A stretch of 64,000 nt of DNA from Ryuthela nishihirai (GCA_038380435.1 JAWZYU010000034.1:7422704-7486703); one strand, 5' to 3'. Counted from the stretch's first letter, positions 1-10,491 are shown. The notes: a model not told the origin generated them from the sequence alone. Numbers and translations: made by a program.

Positions 1-487
1 TTGGAATGTGCTATAAATCAGGAAATGAATAAAATAAATGCTTGTTTTTTTTTGGAAGAGTGGGACATTGCATCTTCTACAAATTCTAGTTTTCTTTCTG
101 TTTCAGTATGCATCACATCTTCTTTGTGTTTTTATTGGAATAATAAGATGATTTCGTGGATCAAAACGAACATCCATTGTAACTCTACCCTCTAGTACTC
201 TACATTTCTGTGAACAGGTCTTGGAATAATTAGTTGGTTGTCCTGAGTGGGATTCGAACCCACATCTCCCAGAAGCATGCCAATTGTCATAATCACTAGA
301 TCATAAACACACAATTTTTTTCCAACTAATTATTTCAAATGTTTCTTGTCTACAGGACATTTTTCTGATACATTATTACTTAAATTTTATAAAAATTATC
401 AAATAAGAATCATTATTAAAATTATATTAAAAATTATAATTAAAAATTATTATTAAAATTTATTATTAAAATTATTGTTAAAATTTA
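1..487. other. AT-rich intron/5' flank with tRNA-like relic
   Basis: No exon was recognised here. Bases 400-500 are a degenerate ATTAAAATT-type AT repeat. A tRNA-like stretch on the - strand at about 232-330 is listed separately. The short ORF at the window start has no recognisable domain and reads as AT-rich noise. Confidence 0.5.
227..335 (-). repeat. tRNA-like relic between inverted 13-mers
   Basis: Read on the - strand, a B-box-like GGTTCGAATCC lies about 40 bases after an A-box-like TGATCTAGTGATTATG. This suggests a tRNA-derived SINE head or tRNA pseudogene. It is bracketed by AATAATTAGTTGG (about 226-238) and its complement CCAACTAATTATT (about 322-334). The acceptor stem does not pair, so it is not a functional tRNA gene. 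Confidence 0.4.
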
Positions 488-602
488 TTAATAAAATTTT
501 GAAGTTTATCCTTCAAACTTATGTGCTTATTAAAAAGTTTTTAGGAGTACTCTCAGAAGCTTTTCAGAGCAAGGACAGTACTCCATCTTTAATGTAGTGA
601 CA
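488..602 (-). mobile_element. Penelope-like element 3' fragment
   Basis: The sequence matches the terminal, non-coding part of the Penelope-like copies at 59891-62360, including GTTTATCCTTCAAACT and CTCAGAAGCTTTTC. Only the tail remains, and it abuts an RTE fragment directly at about 602. Confidence 0.65.
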
Positions 603-913
603 CTATCATCATCATCATCATCCTCAAGCAGTCATGGGCTAGGGAGTTCCAACCGGACTGCAATTTAGTTCTCCAAGTATATCTGTCTTGAGCTGCATCT
701 GGCCACTGCCCACCAATTCTAACAAGGTCCTGTTTGACATTGTCTGCCCACCGCATCCTAGGTCTCCCCCTCTTTCTGAGGCCTTTAGGCAGACTGTTCA
801 TAACCCTATTCGCTAATCTATAATTATCCATACGGGCAGCATATGCTGCTCAAAGGAGGTTGCTGTTTCCTCTGCCTAATTCACATCCTCATCATTACTT
901 ACAAAGTTAATTA
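602..913 (-). mobile_element. RTE-like LINE, 5'-truncated 3' end
   Basis: Read on the - strand, this encodes the C-terminal tail of the RTE protein seen at 57060-57390. It includes KGLRKRGRPRMRWADNVKQD and then a DRYTWRTKL-like end. It finishes in a run of ATG/ATC triplets at 605-622, which is characteristic of RTE 3' ends. A short internal deletion lies near 840. It is a dead 5'-truncated copy. Confidence 0.75.
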
Positions 914-1381
914 TACTGGTTCATATTTTTTCTTGTGCAGTACTACTGAAAGTTTCATCAGTCAGCTTCACTATATCATGCACTTTCATATCAGTATTGA
1001 CATTTGCTACTAAACCATTATACAAGTTATTTTTGAGGGAATTAAAAAAAAACAAGAAAAGGTTTAATGGCAAGTGGCATTAAAAGAAAGGAGAAAACAA
1101 CCAAAGGGCTCAGGTGCAAAAATAAGAGTCAGTAATGGCTGCCATAGCAGTATAATGCTTTCTTTTGTCATTTTTATGACTTCATTTTATATATAAATCA
1201 TCAAATTTAGCTCATAAACTTTCAAGAGGTATTAAAAAAAAAGAAACAATATTTAAAATGCCCAATTTCTGTGGGGAAAAAAATTAACTCTTGCAGCATA
1301 TATTATCTTGGGAACTGTAGTTCCCAAAAGATGTGAGACTGCATTTGGCTCTGAGAACTATAATGACTTACGACACTTTAA

Positions 1382-1515
1382 CCCCTTCAGTACCATACCG
1401 GCCCAAAACGGCTGAGATTTTAAATTGACTCATCTGATCAATTCTATTCCTTCCTCTTCACTACCTCCTACCTGCAGTGTGGGCCGTTTCAGGCCAGTAT
1501 GGTAGAGAAAAAGGG
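1382..1515. mobile_element. TTAA-flanked MITE (piggyBac type)
   Basis: A 134-bp sequence lies between TTAA at 1378-1381 and TTAA at 1516-1519. The ends are inverted repeats of about 30 bp: CCCCTTCAGTACCATACCGG on the left, and GGCCAGTATGGTAGAG then AAAAAGGG on the right. The TTAA target duplication and CCC.../...GGG termini are those of piggyBac-superfamily elements. It has no coding capacity. Confidence 0.75.
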
Positions 1516-1537
1516 TTAAAGTATTTTTCTTCTGGGA

Positions 1538-1865
1538 TGGAGGTTAGCTTAGTTGGTAAAGAACCAAACTTGAATCTGTAGTTCCCAGGTTTGAGTCTCA
1601 CCTGAGCTAACATTGAGATTTATCTCTGCTAAATCCCACCTCCCCTTTCTGACCGAAGAGTCAGAAAGGGGACAATGAAGAGTTTGGAAAGGCCACCATT
1701 CCTCAGATGGAATGTAAAGCCATGGCCCCTAGCACAGGAGAGCCATACCCTGTATACATTAAAGAACACTTGATTGTCTTGATTAGAAGCTTCCATCTGT
1801 CTCCTAACATCTGTCCAGTGGGTCACCTTCCCCATCCTTCTCTGAGCCATTGGGGTCTTTTTTAA
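1538..1865 (+). repeat. tRNA-derived SINE copy, 3' end replaced
   Basis: This is a copy of the window's main SINE (best copy 46622-46994). It has a tRNA-like head with 'GTAGTTCCCAGGTTTGAGTC', then the conserved body GGAGAGCCATACCCTG and a diverged ATTAAAGAAC. The 3' part stops at a TTAA (1862-1865), where another element end begins. It is strongly diverged. Confidence 0.75.
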
Positions 1866-2090
1866 TCCTTCCAGTGTCCAGCCTGAAAAACCATTTTCCA
1901 CCCAGAGGCCAAGCTATTTTCTACCTATGTGCAGCCAAAAAAAAATTAAATTTAAAACTTCTTTGCAAAATAACTAATGAAAGTAATTATAGCATGTTAT
2001 ATGCCAAATTAATCAGCATTTAATACTCATTTTTCTGAAAATAAAATATTTGACAAAAAAAGACAAGTTTTATTTTGATAGAATTTTTTC
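1866..2090 (+). mobile_element. end of TTAA-type element
   Basis: This begins directly after TTAA with CCTTCCAGTGTCCAGCCTG. It matches, in inverted orientation, about 220 bp ending at 25596. The shared end and the TTAA border suggest a piggyBac-type non-autonomous element. The other end of this copy was not found. Confidence 0.55.
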
Positions 2091-4591
2091 TGTTGAAGCC
2101 CATGGGCAAAACATGTATATGGGGAACCAGCTTCATTTACTTTGGCATTACTAAAATAATAAGCTTGTAGAATGATAAGAAATAGTTCACTTTACAGTAC
2201 CTTTAATGTAGTTTAGGGGAATATGAGCTTTAGAATGAAAATGTTCACTGCATGCATAACATGTATAAACACTGCATGCATTGACATACCAAAATGCAGT
2301 TAAAATAAAAAGTGAAAGCAAAAATTGGTAAATAAAAGCAACTTTCAAGAAAAAAACTGCTGTTTCTTTTGCAATATATATCATATATTGTTTTCATTAA
2401 TGTAGTTATCACAGAAAATCTTGAAATAAGAATCATTTCAGTAAATGTTTTGTCAATGAAAAGCGACAAAATGTAAATTTATATTTACTACAGAAACAGG
2501 ATCATGTTTATCTTCAACTTATCACTAAATCAAAAGAAGTAGAAAATTTTTAAACCAAATTCTGTTTTCCTTTAATACATTTAAATAATGTGCATACACT
2601 TTTTATTAGCTCCCCCAAAAATATATTGCAAATACAATTTTTTCCTAATTATTACAATTTTTTATAAAATGTAGGAGGAGCAAAGGCCTCTTTCCCCTTA
2701 CTGTTAGCAGTCTTATCTACATTGTATATATAGCTGCTAGATGAAAAAGTTTCATAATTTCTGGCAGAGTGGTGGTATATTGGTTTGCACTAACACTATA
2801 ATTGCTGAGGTCTGGGTTCTAGTCCTTGGATGGCATTGCTATTTGTTCAGTCCTAACTTGCATATCATGTGGCAGCTTTGTGGGTCTCATCACATTTTTA
2901 AAAAAAAAAAGAGGTAGATAATCACAGTTGATTTTTTTAGTTTCAGAACAAGAGGGTATGTGAACACCACTTCACAAATAACTAGCAAAAGTGAAGTGAG
3001 GTTATGAAGTATAAAAAATTGCATTGGATTTAACCTGTATAATTTTAACAGACTGTACAGTGGACATATCCAAGCATGTGTTTGCATGCATATGAAAAAC
3101 TACATAAAAACTTGTAAAGCCTTTAGATTTCTTTGTCCTTTTAGGAGAACTATCATACAGAAAGCATTATTGATGTATAGAATGTTGCCATTTAAGTTTG
3201 TTATTTAACCACTTCTGTCTTGGTTTTCTTTTAAATTTCCATTCTTGTTTTTTTTCCAACTTTCCGATCCAAAAAAATGCCATTTTTATTGCATATTTTA
3301 AATCACTGGTTCATCCAGTAATGCTCTCTGATTAAAAAATTTCTGGAACATTTTTAGTGTGTAATAATAATGCCTTGAGCATGGGTCACTCTTTACATCT
3401 TATTCAGAGCAACATTGGAAGTTGCCATTCCCAATCATAGATGGCACCATTGGCCACGTGCGAGATGGCGGATATAGTCACATTAAGCGGAAGGATGACA
3501 AGCCAATTCTAGTTCAGTGGTTAGAATACTCACATGAATCTGGAGAGACAAGGGTTTGAGTACCACAAATTGGCAAACTCATTTTTTCCACAAAAACTCT
3601 TTAATGATCTTTTTTGATACTATATATGAAAAGGACAATATTCATGATTTCTGATATTCTGATGAAAAAATGTTATTTGAGTTGAAGTTAAATATCTGTA
3701 TGTACAAATTGAACTTTTATAACGTCAACTATATATATATGCCCTATAAAATAGGCATGTATGTAATAAAAAGCAAGAATCTATAAACAGTTTGATAAAA
3801 ATGTCTATATTGATTCATGTACATATATGTTTTGAGTCATGTTGTCACACACATGTGATGTTACAGTTTTTAAAATAAAATATTGTCTTTTTCTATTTCT
3901 TCTCTCTTAGAGCAGCAAACAGCACACTTATGAACAAATGCAAGGTTTCATCATTATCATTGTCACTGTATAAATCCAGATTCTAGGCCCAACTTAGTGG
4001 CAAACAAAAAACCATTATACCTGCTAAGTTGCACAATGATTTTCATTTTGTGAATTAAGCAAACCAAAATGTAAAACGTTTTCAAGGTTTAGAAATAGCT
4101 GAGACTTATGACTTGTTCCTGCCATCTAGTGAGAAGCTTTGATTTAAAAAAAAAAGAATATATGGTCTTGAGAGAAATGTGTATTAGGTCTTACCCTCTA
4201 CTGCCTAAGACAGACTCAGATATGATAATTTGGGAACAAAAGTGTGTTTGAGTAATACTTTTTGCCAAGCAAGAAGTGGTTAAACTACTGTTTCAGATTC
4301 ATTGATATGAGCTGTTGAATTTCATGTTCATTAGCTTCATGTTGCTATAAATAAATACTTTTCAGCTTATTTTTCAAGTGGATTGGTTCTGCATTAGCTC
4401 TAACTTTTCCAGGTTTCTTCTACCACATAAATATGAAAAATAGACATGCTCTTATTAGTGTGGTTTGCTAAACACTGTTATTACAAAATCGTATAGAACT
4501 TCACTGTGGTAAAATTGAATATTTGTGATATTAATTTATATGTAAATACAGTATGATAGAACTATTTGTTGATTTTTTTTTCCTTTGTTAG
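2091..4591. other. intron upstream of first exon seen
   Basis: No exon was recognised. Two tRNA-like stretches may be SINE heads: about 2761-2850 (B-box-like GGGTTCTAGTCC) and about 3500-3570 (GTTCAGTGGTTAGAATACTC then GGGTTTGAGTACC). The rest is AT-rich and unassigned. It ends in a polypyrimidine run and TTAG at 4588-4591. Confidence 0.45.
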
Positions 4592-4791
4592 ATGCTCCTC
4601 CAGCGGAGAGGGAGGAGCTCTTTATTCAGAAAATACGGCAGTGTTGTGTACTCTTCGACTTCGTATCAGATCCTCTTAGTGACTTGAAATGGAAGGAGGT
4701 TAAGAGAGCTGCTCTCCATGAAATGGTAGAGTACATTACAACGCAGAGAGGTGTAATATCAGAACCAATATATCCAGAGGTGGTGTGCATG
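4592..4791 (+). CDS. PPP2R5: PP2A B56 regulatory subunit, exon A (partial gene)
   Basis: This is the first coding exon visible in the window, of 200 bases. It starts two bases into a codon, so the upstream exon supplies the first base, after a TTAG acceptor. It ends on a codon boundary at ATG|GTAAGT. It encodes the start of the B56 HEAT-like core: [20 protein letters not shown], then [20 protein letters not shown] and the IYPEVV helix end. Wording is closest to B56 gamma/delta and fly widerborst. The epsilon class has different residues here. B56 subunits bind the PP2A A/C core and pick substrates. The N-terminus is missing because it lies before base 1. A decayed copy of this exon lies at 5156-5289. 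Confidence 0.95.
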
Positions 4792-5155
4792 GTAAGTTTT
4801 CTGTATTTTTTTGTATTTTTATCCTATCAATTGATTAGTAAATATACAGGGGGAGGGGGATTGCTGGTAAGTGTAATGGCAAAAAATTTAACTTGTGAAT
4901 TTTTTATGCTTTTTTCAAGAAATTTTTTTAAAGTTCTCTAAAATGGAGGGGGAAATATTTTACTATCATGGAAATCCAGTATCTTGGGCCCTGTTTTACC
5001 TTTTTTTTGGCTTGATTGAATCTCTTTGCCCCATTTAATTTTTTTTTATAGATTTGGGCCTGGTAATTTGTATACTGTAAACTTTTACTTTTAGAAGAAA
5101 ACAAGAAATATGAAAAAGTTGAATTCTTTATATATTTTCTTCTATACACTATAGG

Positions 5156-5289
5156 TTTTATCAGATCTTCTTAGCAACTTGAAATAGAAGGTGGTTAAGA
5201 GAGCTGCTCTCCATGAAATGGAGAATGGTATGGTAGAGTACATTAAACACAGAGAGATGTAATATCAGAACCAATGTATCCAGAGGAGG
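5156..5289 (+). pseudogene. decayed partial copy of B56 exon A
   Basis: About 125 bases match exon A (4661-4784) on the same strand, 0.5 kb downstream. Differences include TGG to TAG at 5185-5187, an in-frame 12-base insertion after CATGAAATGG, and a one-base deletion near 5245 that shifts the frame. No GT donor follows. A TATAG acceptor-like sequence precedes it by chance or descent. It abuts the left arm of the large palindrome (about 5285-7680). It cannot encode a B56 segment. Confidence 0.85.
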
Positions 5290-5501
5290 CAAAATTGCAA
5301 TATATTAGTGCAACTGCTATCAAAGTCGAATATGATGGCATGGTTGTTTGTATTGTTATAACTGGCAAATAAGCTGCTAGCTTTGTTGGTACGTTCTCGA
5401 ATGGAAGGGCCAGCTCAGTTAGTAGTACTCCAAACCAGGCTCATAACTGATGTTCTCAGCTTTGAGTACCCATTATGATATTGAGATTTTCTCCTCTAAC
5501 C

Positions 5502-5703
5502 CAGGGGTGGGCAAATAGCGGCCCGAGGGCCGCATTTGGCCCGCTAAGAGTTTTTTGTGGCCCGCCAAGACAGTCAGAAAAATCCACCTTGAACCGAGAT
5601 TTCCTTCCCATGCGCGACTGAAGATTCGTCCCGTATTTTCCACTCAGACGGCCATGTCAATATGCATCCACAGTGTAGATACGAAAACAATTGCCCACCC
5701 CTG
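5502..5703. mobile_element. hAT-type MITE with 8-bp duplication
   Basis: The terminal inverted repeats are CAGGGGTGGGCAA and TTGCCCACCCCTG. The flanks CTCTAACC (5494-5501) and CTCTAACT (5704-5711) are an 8-bp target duplication with one mismatch. It includes the GGCCCG-rich motif usual beside such hAT ends. It has no coding capacity. The palindrome's right arm at 7449-7463 has the uninterrupted site. Confidence 0.85.
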
Positions 5704-5875
5704 CTCTAACTCATGCTCTGCTCTCAGGTGAGAAAGGAAATACCATTTACAAGATACTTCAGTTTAACATTTTTACTCTCTAGTAAAAACACAGAATATT
5801 TACTTTCAGTGCTGGTTCTTATGCTAATTGATCTAATTTTAGCAAAGTCTCACCATTATGTTAGTGTCCTGTTTT

Positions 5876-6185
5876 GGGGTTGATTATCTTCGCCAAACTC
5901 TCCATCTTGTCTGTGGTCAGTAGGGGACACCGATGAGCATCAAAAGGCCACTCTCTATCTGTCAGATGGGACATTAAGCCATGTCCCCAGGTGCAGGAGA
6001 GCCATACCCTGTGCACATTAAAGAACATGCTGAATGGCTTTGATGGGAGGCTATCATCTGCCTCCCAACAGCTGTTCTGGTGGGTCCCCTCCCCCAACAT
6101 TCTCTGAGCCTTTAGAGTCTTAGTTATCTGTCCATTTAGCACATTGTGTGTAAAAAAGTGGCACTCAGAGGTAAAACAACCCAAC
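5876..6185 (+). repeat. 5'-truncated SINE inserted in palindrome arm
   Basis: This is the body of the main SINE, from GGTCAGTAGGGGACACCGAT through GGAGAGCCATACCCTGTGCA to AGGTAAAACAACCCAAC. An 11-bp target duplication, TGTCCTGTTTT, lies at 5865-5875 and 6186-6196. The other palindrome arm (6731-6742) keeps the empty site. Confidence 0.85.
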
Positions 6186-7231
6186 TGTCCTGTTTTTATG
6201 TAGTGGCTGGCCCACTCCTTCCAGGATGTACTGTTCTGGCATCCTGTGTTCCATCTTTTGGGCATGTACATTTACTAATTCTGAAGTGCCAATCTTGTTC
6301 ACTTGTTCATCCTGTGGAGGTGTACTACTTCTGAATAACCGATCTTGTTCACCTGGATAGTATTTCTCCCCAGTTAATTGACAAGGGAAACACGTCTGGG
6401 AAAGTTCTTGTTTTTACTTTTGGCTTTTAACTGGTAATTAATTTTAAAAGTAGTAAAGTGAGAAGCAGTGAATATGAAGTGTGTTATCAGAGAGGTTATA
6501 AGTTATTATGCTAATAACTTATAACCTGTTAAATGTGCTACATTCAAGAAAGTCTCTACAAGTCAACGAAATGTCTGTTTAATGCAAAGATGGACTGGTA
6601 CCTCCATGGAAAGAAATACTATCTAAGTGAACAAGATTAGTACTTCAGGAGTGGTAAATGTGCTCGCACAAAAGATGGAACACTGAATGACAGAAGAGTA
6701 CACACTGAGAGGAGTGAGCCAGTCATATATAGAAACAGGACAGTAACCTAATGGTGAGATTTTGTTAAAATTAAATCAATTAGCATAAGAACCAGCACTA
6801 ATAAAAGTAAATACTTGGTGCTTTTACAAAAGAGCAAAAATTTTAAACCAAAGTATCTTGTAAAGATTATCTGAGAACAACTTTAATTTTAAGTGTTTTT
6901 TGTGTAAATTAAATTTATTTGTGTCGTTAGGACTGTGAATTTTTATCATAGTTTAAAGGGTAAACCAGTGGTCTTATAAAGACACTTACAGGTAGTCCTC
7001 AATTTGATGAAATGCTTGATACAGAATTTCAGATGGAAATAACATTTCAGCATCCAGTTTCTTTATACAGCAAAAAATCCCACAGTTGCAGAAGTTTTTT
7101 TGGAAAAGTTGAACAATTGATGAACAAGTATGTAACAGTTGATGCCAAAAATGCTGTCGTGGCCCCGGAGTGGTGGTCCACAATACTTTATTTTTTGATT
7201 ATTTAATAATCTCTATTAATTTCTATATGAT

Positions 7232-7388
7232 GATGAGCTCAGTTGGTAGCATGCCAGGCTCCAGTTCCCAGATTTGAGTTCCAGCTCGGTCAGTGTTGAG
7301 CAAAACTCCCTGCTCTTCCCTTGGTCAGTATGGGATACTGATAGGCTTGGAAAGACTGCCATCTGTCAGATGGGATGTTAAGCATTTA
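7232..7388 (+). repeat. SINE head (tRNA-like 5' half)
   Basis: This is the 5' half of the main SINE: GAGCTCAGTTGGTAGCATGC, CAGTTCCCAGATTTGAGTTC, GGTCAGTATGGGATACTGAT and GATGGGATGTTAAG. The matching 3' half appears only at about 7745, after the outer part of the palindrome's right arm. Confidence 0.7.
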
Positions 7389-7744
7389 ATTAGACTTCCT
7401 GTAGTGTCTTTCCAAGCTGCTGGTATTCCCTTTCTTATTGAGTGCAGAGCATGGGTTAGAGGCAAAAATTTCAATATCATAGTGGGTACTCAAAGCTGAG
7501 AACATCGGTTATGAGCCTGGTTTGGAGTACTACTAATTGAGCTGGCCCTTCCATTCGAGAACATACTAACAAAGCTAGCAGCTTATCTACCAGTTATAAC
7601 AATACAAACAACTATGCCATCTACTCGACTTAAACTTCGACAATTGCACTGATATATTGCAAGATCAAGTTTACCTCCTGAATATAATGAATGAGGGAGG
7701 GGAGGGGGGAGTGCTTCTCCATAAAATGGACAAATTTTCAATTT

Positions 7745-7940
7745 TAATATGTGTCCCCATGTGTGAAAGAGCTGTTCTCTGGGAATGTTAAAGAACTCTC
7801 TTGATGGCCTTGATTGGAGGCTACCGTTTGTCTCCTAGCAGCTCTCCAGTCCCCTCATGTTGTCTCTCAATTTAGCCCTCATGTTGTCTCAATTTAGTTG
7901 TGTGCAAAAAATTTTGCTCAGGTAAAACAACCCAACCGTA
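7745..7940 (+). repeat. SINE 3' half
   Basis: This is the 3' half of the main SINE: GTTAAAGAACTC, GATGGCCTTGATTGGAGGCT and AGGTAAAACAACCCAAC. A short internal duplication of TAGCCCTCATGTTGTCTC-like sequence lies near 7860-7900. Together with 7232-7388 it would make one SINE interrupted by about 350 bp. Confidence 0.65.
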
Positions 7941-8572
7941 TTTGATGATGTGATTGCCCCTTCCACAAATCACCTTCTAACTTCTTTTCATGACCTCAAT
8001 CTACCTCAAAAATCTGTTCAGCTGTTTGGGGCTGAGTGTTATTTATGCAGTTTGTTTCTGAAGTACAATGTAATTTAGAAAAGTATTAAAAACATTAATA
8101 GATCACATCAGCATGGCAGTTGTATTACAGTGACTTTTTTTTATTTTACATTGAAACTTTATATATTTTTCTTTTGACTTTGCATTTCATTCTTTACAAT
8201 ATTATCACATATGTACCTTCCTTTGTGCATATGCAACTTATGTGGTAATTTATAAGATAACATGGATGCACAGACAAATAACCCCTTCCATACTTGTGAT
8301 ATTAGATGAGATATCGTATAAACAGTCAAAAACCTGGGAAGCATCAAAAGTGTTAAAACTTTGTTGCATTTCTTTTTGTTAAAATGTGTTTAAAAAGGAT
8401 CAAAAATTATGTTTATGTGAAATTGTTTTTAATCTGGAAAAAATTTGTGTAAGAATGCAATCTGTCATTACATAATGAGATTCAACAGGGAAACAGGGTC
8501 CATTATCTGGAAATTATTTTATAGCAACTTTTTAGGAATGCAACCCTTCCATTAGTTGAAGACTCCCTGTAT

Positions 8573-8855
8573 TTATCAGATAGGATGTTAACCCATTTCT
8601 TCCCAAGTGTTGCATTTACGCAACACTGGGAAGAAATGGGTTAAGTCAGCCCTATATGCAGGAAAAACCATATCCTGTGCATGTTAAAGAACATGGTAGA
8701 TGATTTTGATGATTGAAAGTTTCCATTTCCTACTAGCTGTCCAGTGGGTTTTCTTCCTACCCCAGATCTGAGCCCTTGAGGTCTTTGTTATTTGGCCATT
8801 TAGCCCATTGTGCAAAAAAGTGTTGCTCAGAGGCAAAAACAACCTAATCAAACCC
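8573..8855 (+). repeat. SINE copy, 5'-truncated, with 49-bp insert
   Basis: This diverged SINE runs from CAGATAGGATG to AGGCAAAAACAACCTAAT. At the SINE's own TTAA it carries the palindromic insert 8592-8640. Confidence 0.75.
8592..8640. mobile_element. 49-bp TTAA-flanked palindrome (micro-MITE)
   Basis: The left arm is CCCATTTCTTCCCA then AGTGTTGC. The right arm GCAACACT then GGGAAGAAATGGG is its reverse complement apart from one bulged base. The loop is six bases. TTAA flanks it on both sides (8588-8591 and 8641-8644). Other SINE copies have a single TTAA here (GACGTTAAGCC), so the palindrome is an insertion with TTAA duplication. Confidence 0.75.
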
Positions 8856-8989
8856 CAATGAGAAAATAATAGTAATATGCACAATAAAGCTTGTCTATGT
8901 TGTCCTCTTATGGTTTTACATACTACTGGGCAAGTTACAGAGCATTGACTACAGGAGTTCAAAAATATTAGCAGGCTTTTGGTGATTCC

Positions 8990-10380
8990 ATAAAAAAAGT
9001 GTCTAACTTTGGTAAGTAAATCTACAAGTTGTGAACTTCACAGGTTTTATTGTACAGTCTTTAAAGGTCTGAACAGTTTGCCACAGTTAAACTTATACCA
9101 GCTTGCCACCCCCATCCCTCATCAAATAGGAATCAACAGAGATTTATTAAATGAAAAAAAAATCTGATTGTTAGTATCAGATTTTGTGGTAACCTCTTTT
9201 TATACCATAAGCTCTCATACAGTGTATTATTTGGATAATCAACAGTATGGCCTTGAATTAAAACAATACAGTCCAACTGTTTTCCTTTTGTGAACAGTTT
9301 TCAGTTTGAGCATAAGGACTGGGTAAAAAAAAATTATACCTAACATTTTTTATTAAGAAATATGCATCTTAGTATATCATTTTGTAAGAGTTTAAATTTC
9401 TTTTATAATTAAAATCAATGATAAGAACAGTTATTGCCAAAGAATAAATTTAGAAAATTCCCCTTTAGCCTTTCCAGCATTCCTCAAGTCTTAAATTTCA
9501 GCAATATTTGTTCAGAGTTTTAAAGAGTTGTGACAGCTGAATTGTTTAACAGCAGAATTACTTCTAAAATAATTATATTAAAATTGAGGAAAATTTGAAA
9601 AAAAAAATTAGATGCATTTCCTAATATAAAATTATTTTAGTAACTTGTTTTATGCAATAATTATTACTTTGGCTTTAATTAAATTTTGAGATAATTCTTA
9701 TGACTGGTGATGTTTGCTTGCTTTCACAATGTTGACCAGCCTTCATAAGTCTTTAAATACTGAATTAATAATGCAGAAATTTAATATTTCGATAGATGAT
9801 TTAGATCTTTAATTCATCTTCATTCTCATTCTTATAAAAAGCTTATTCTTTAAGTTGTTAATCTTTTAATTTGGCTTTTCATTTCCATAACATAGGAATG
9901 CCCCAATTTTTTTCTATCTACCATAGAATGAATGACCTTATCATTAATATTGTGATTATTTTATTGATGTGAACACTGAAACTGTAGTTTTTTAAAATTT
10001 GTTTATTCAGTATGTAGTTTATTTGAAGTTTTCATAGTTAAGAAACTTCATCCTCCAATTGTAGCCTTAACTCTAATTAAGAAGTTCACTTTGACTCTAA
10101 AATAGTGTAATGCTGTTAATTTTTATGTAAAGTACAGGAAATGTAGAGCTGAGTTATGCTGCCTTTTGTCAAAAGCAAAAAAAATATTCAGTTATTTTTA
10201 TTTAAGAGTTATATTAAATATTATTATAAGTTATTTTTATTTTTTTAGTTTTCCAGAACATAGAAAAATTCTGGCAAAGTTTGTAACTCTAATTATGAAA
10301 ATTATAATATACAGCAATAAATAAAACAATTTTTAATTATGCTGTGATTTGATTATATATCTAATAATCTTTTATTTCAG
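8990..10380. other. AT-rich end of intron 1
   Basis: No repeat family or exon was recognised. The sequence is strongly AT-rich and ends in a polypyrimidine-rich TTTTATTTCAG acceptor at 10370-10380. Confidence 0.5.
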
Positions 10381-10491
10381 TTTTCTGTTAATGTTTTCCG
10401 TACTCTACCACCCTCTTCCAACCCAAATGGAGCAGAATTTGATCCAGAAGAAGATGAACCAACTTTAGAAGCAGCTTGGCCTCATCTTCAG
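10381..10491 (+). CDS. PPP2R5: PP2A B56 regulatory subunit, exon B
   Basis: This exon has 111 bases (37 codons), phase 0 at both ends, a TTTCAG acceptor and a CAG|GTAATT donor. It encodes [20 protein letters not shown] followed by [14 protein letters not shown]. The acidic loop ([12 protein letters not shown]) is a B56 hallmark. In human PPP2R5D the glutamates of this loop are the site of recurrent neurodevelopmental mutations. All loop acids are kept here. The [11 protein letters not shown] insert is the gamma/delta form; epsilon is shorter. Confidence 0.97.

Larger units (their letters stand above)
5285..7680. repeat. large imperfect palindrome with later insertions
   Basis: The left arm (about 5285-6480) and right arm (about 6540-7680) are reverse complements over most of their length once later insertions are removed. 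The outer ends pair 5290-5500 with 7470-7665. The middle pairs 5749-5875 with 6744-6870, and 6190-6370 with 6590-6740. The centre has perfect 16-base arms, AGGTTATAAGTTATTA at 6493-6508 and its complement at 6512-6527. The left arm has gained a hAT-type MITE and a SINE. The right arm has gained about 560 bp (6863-7430). Confidence 0.8.

Noticed and set aside
1..195. N-terminal coding exon of B56
   Set aside because: The reading frame at the window start has no B56-like wording and no splice donor that fits the phase of exon A.
5156..5289. Functional mutually exclusive exon
   Set aside because: An in-frame stop, a frameshift and no GT donor rule it out.
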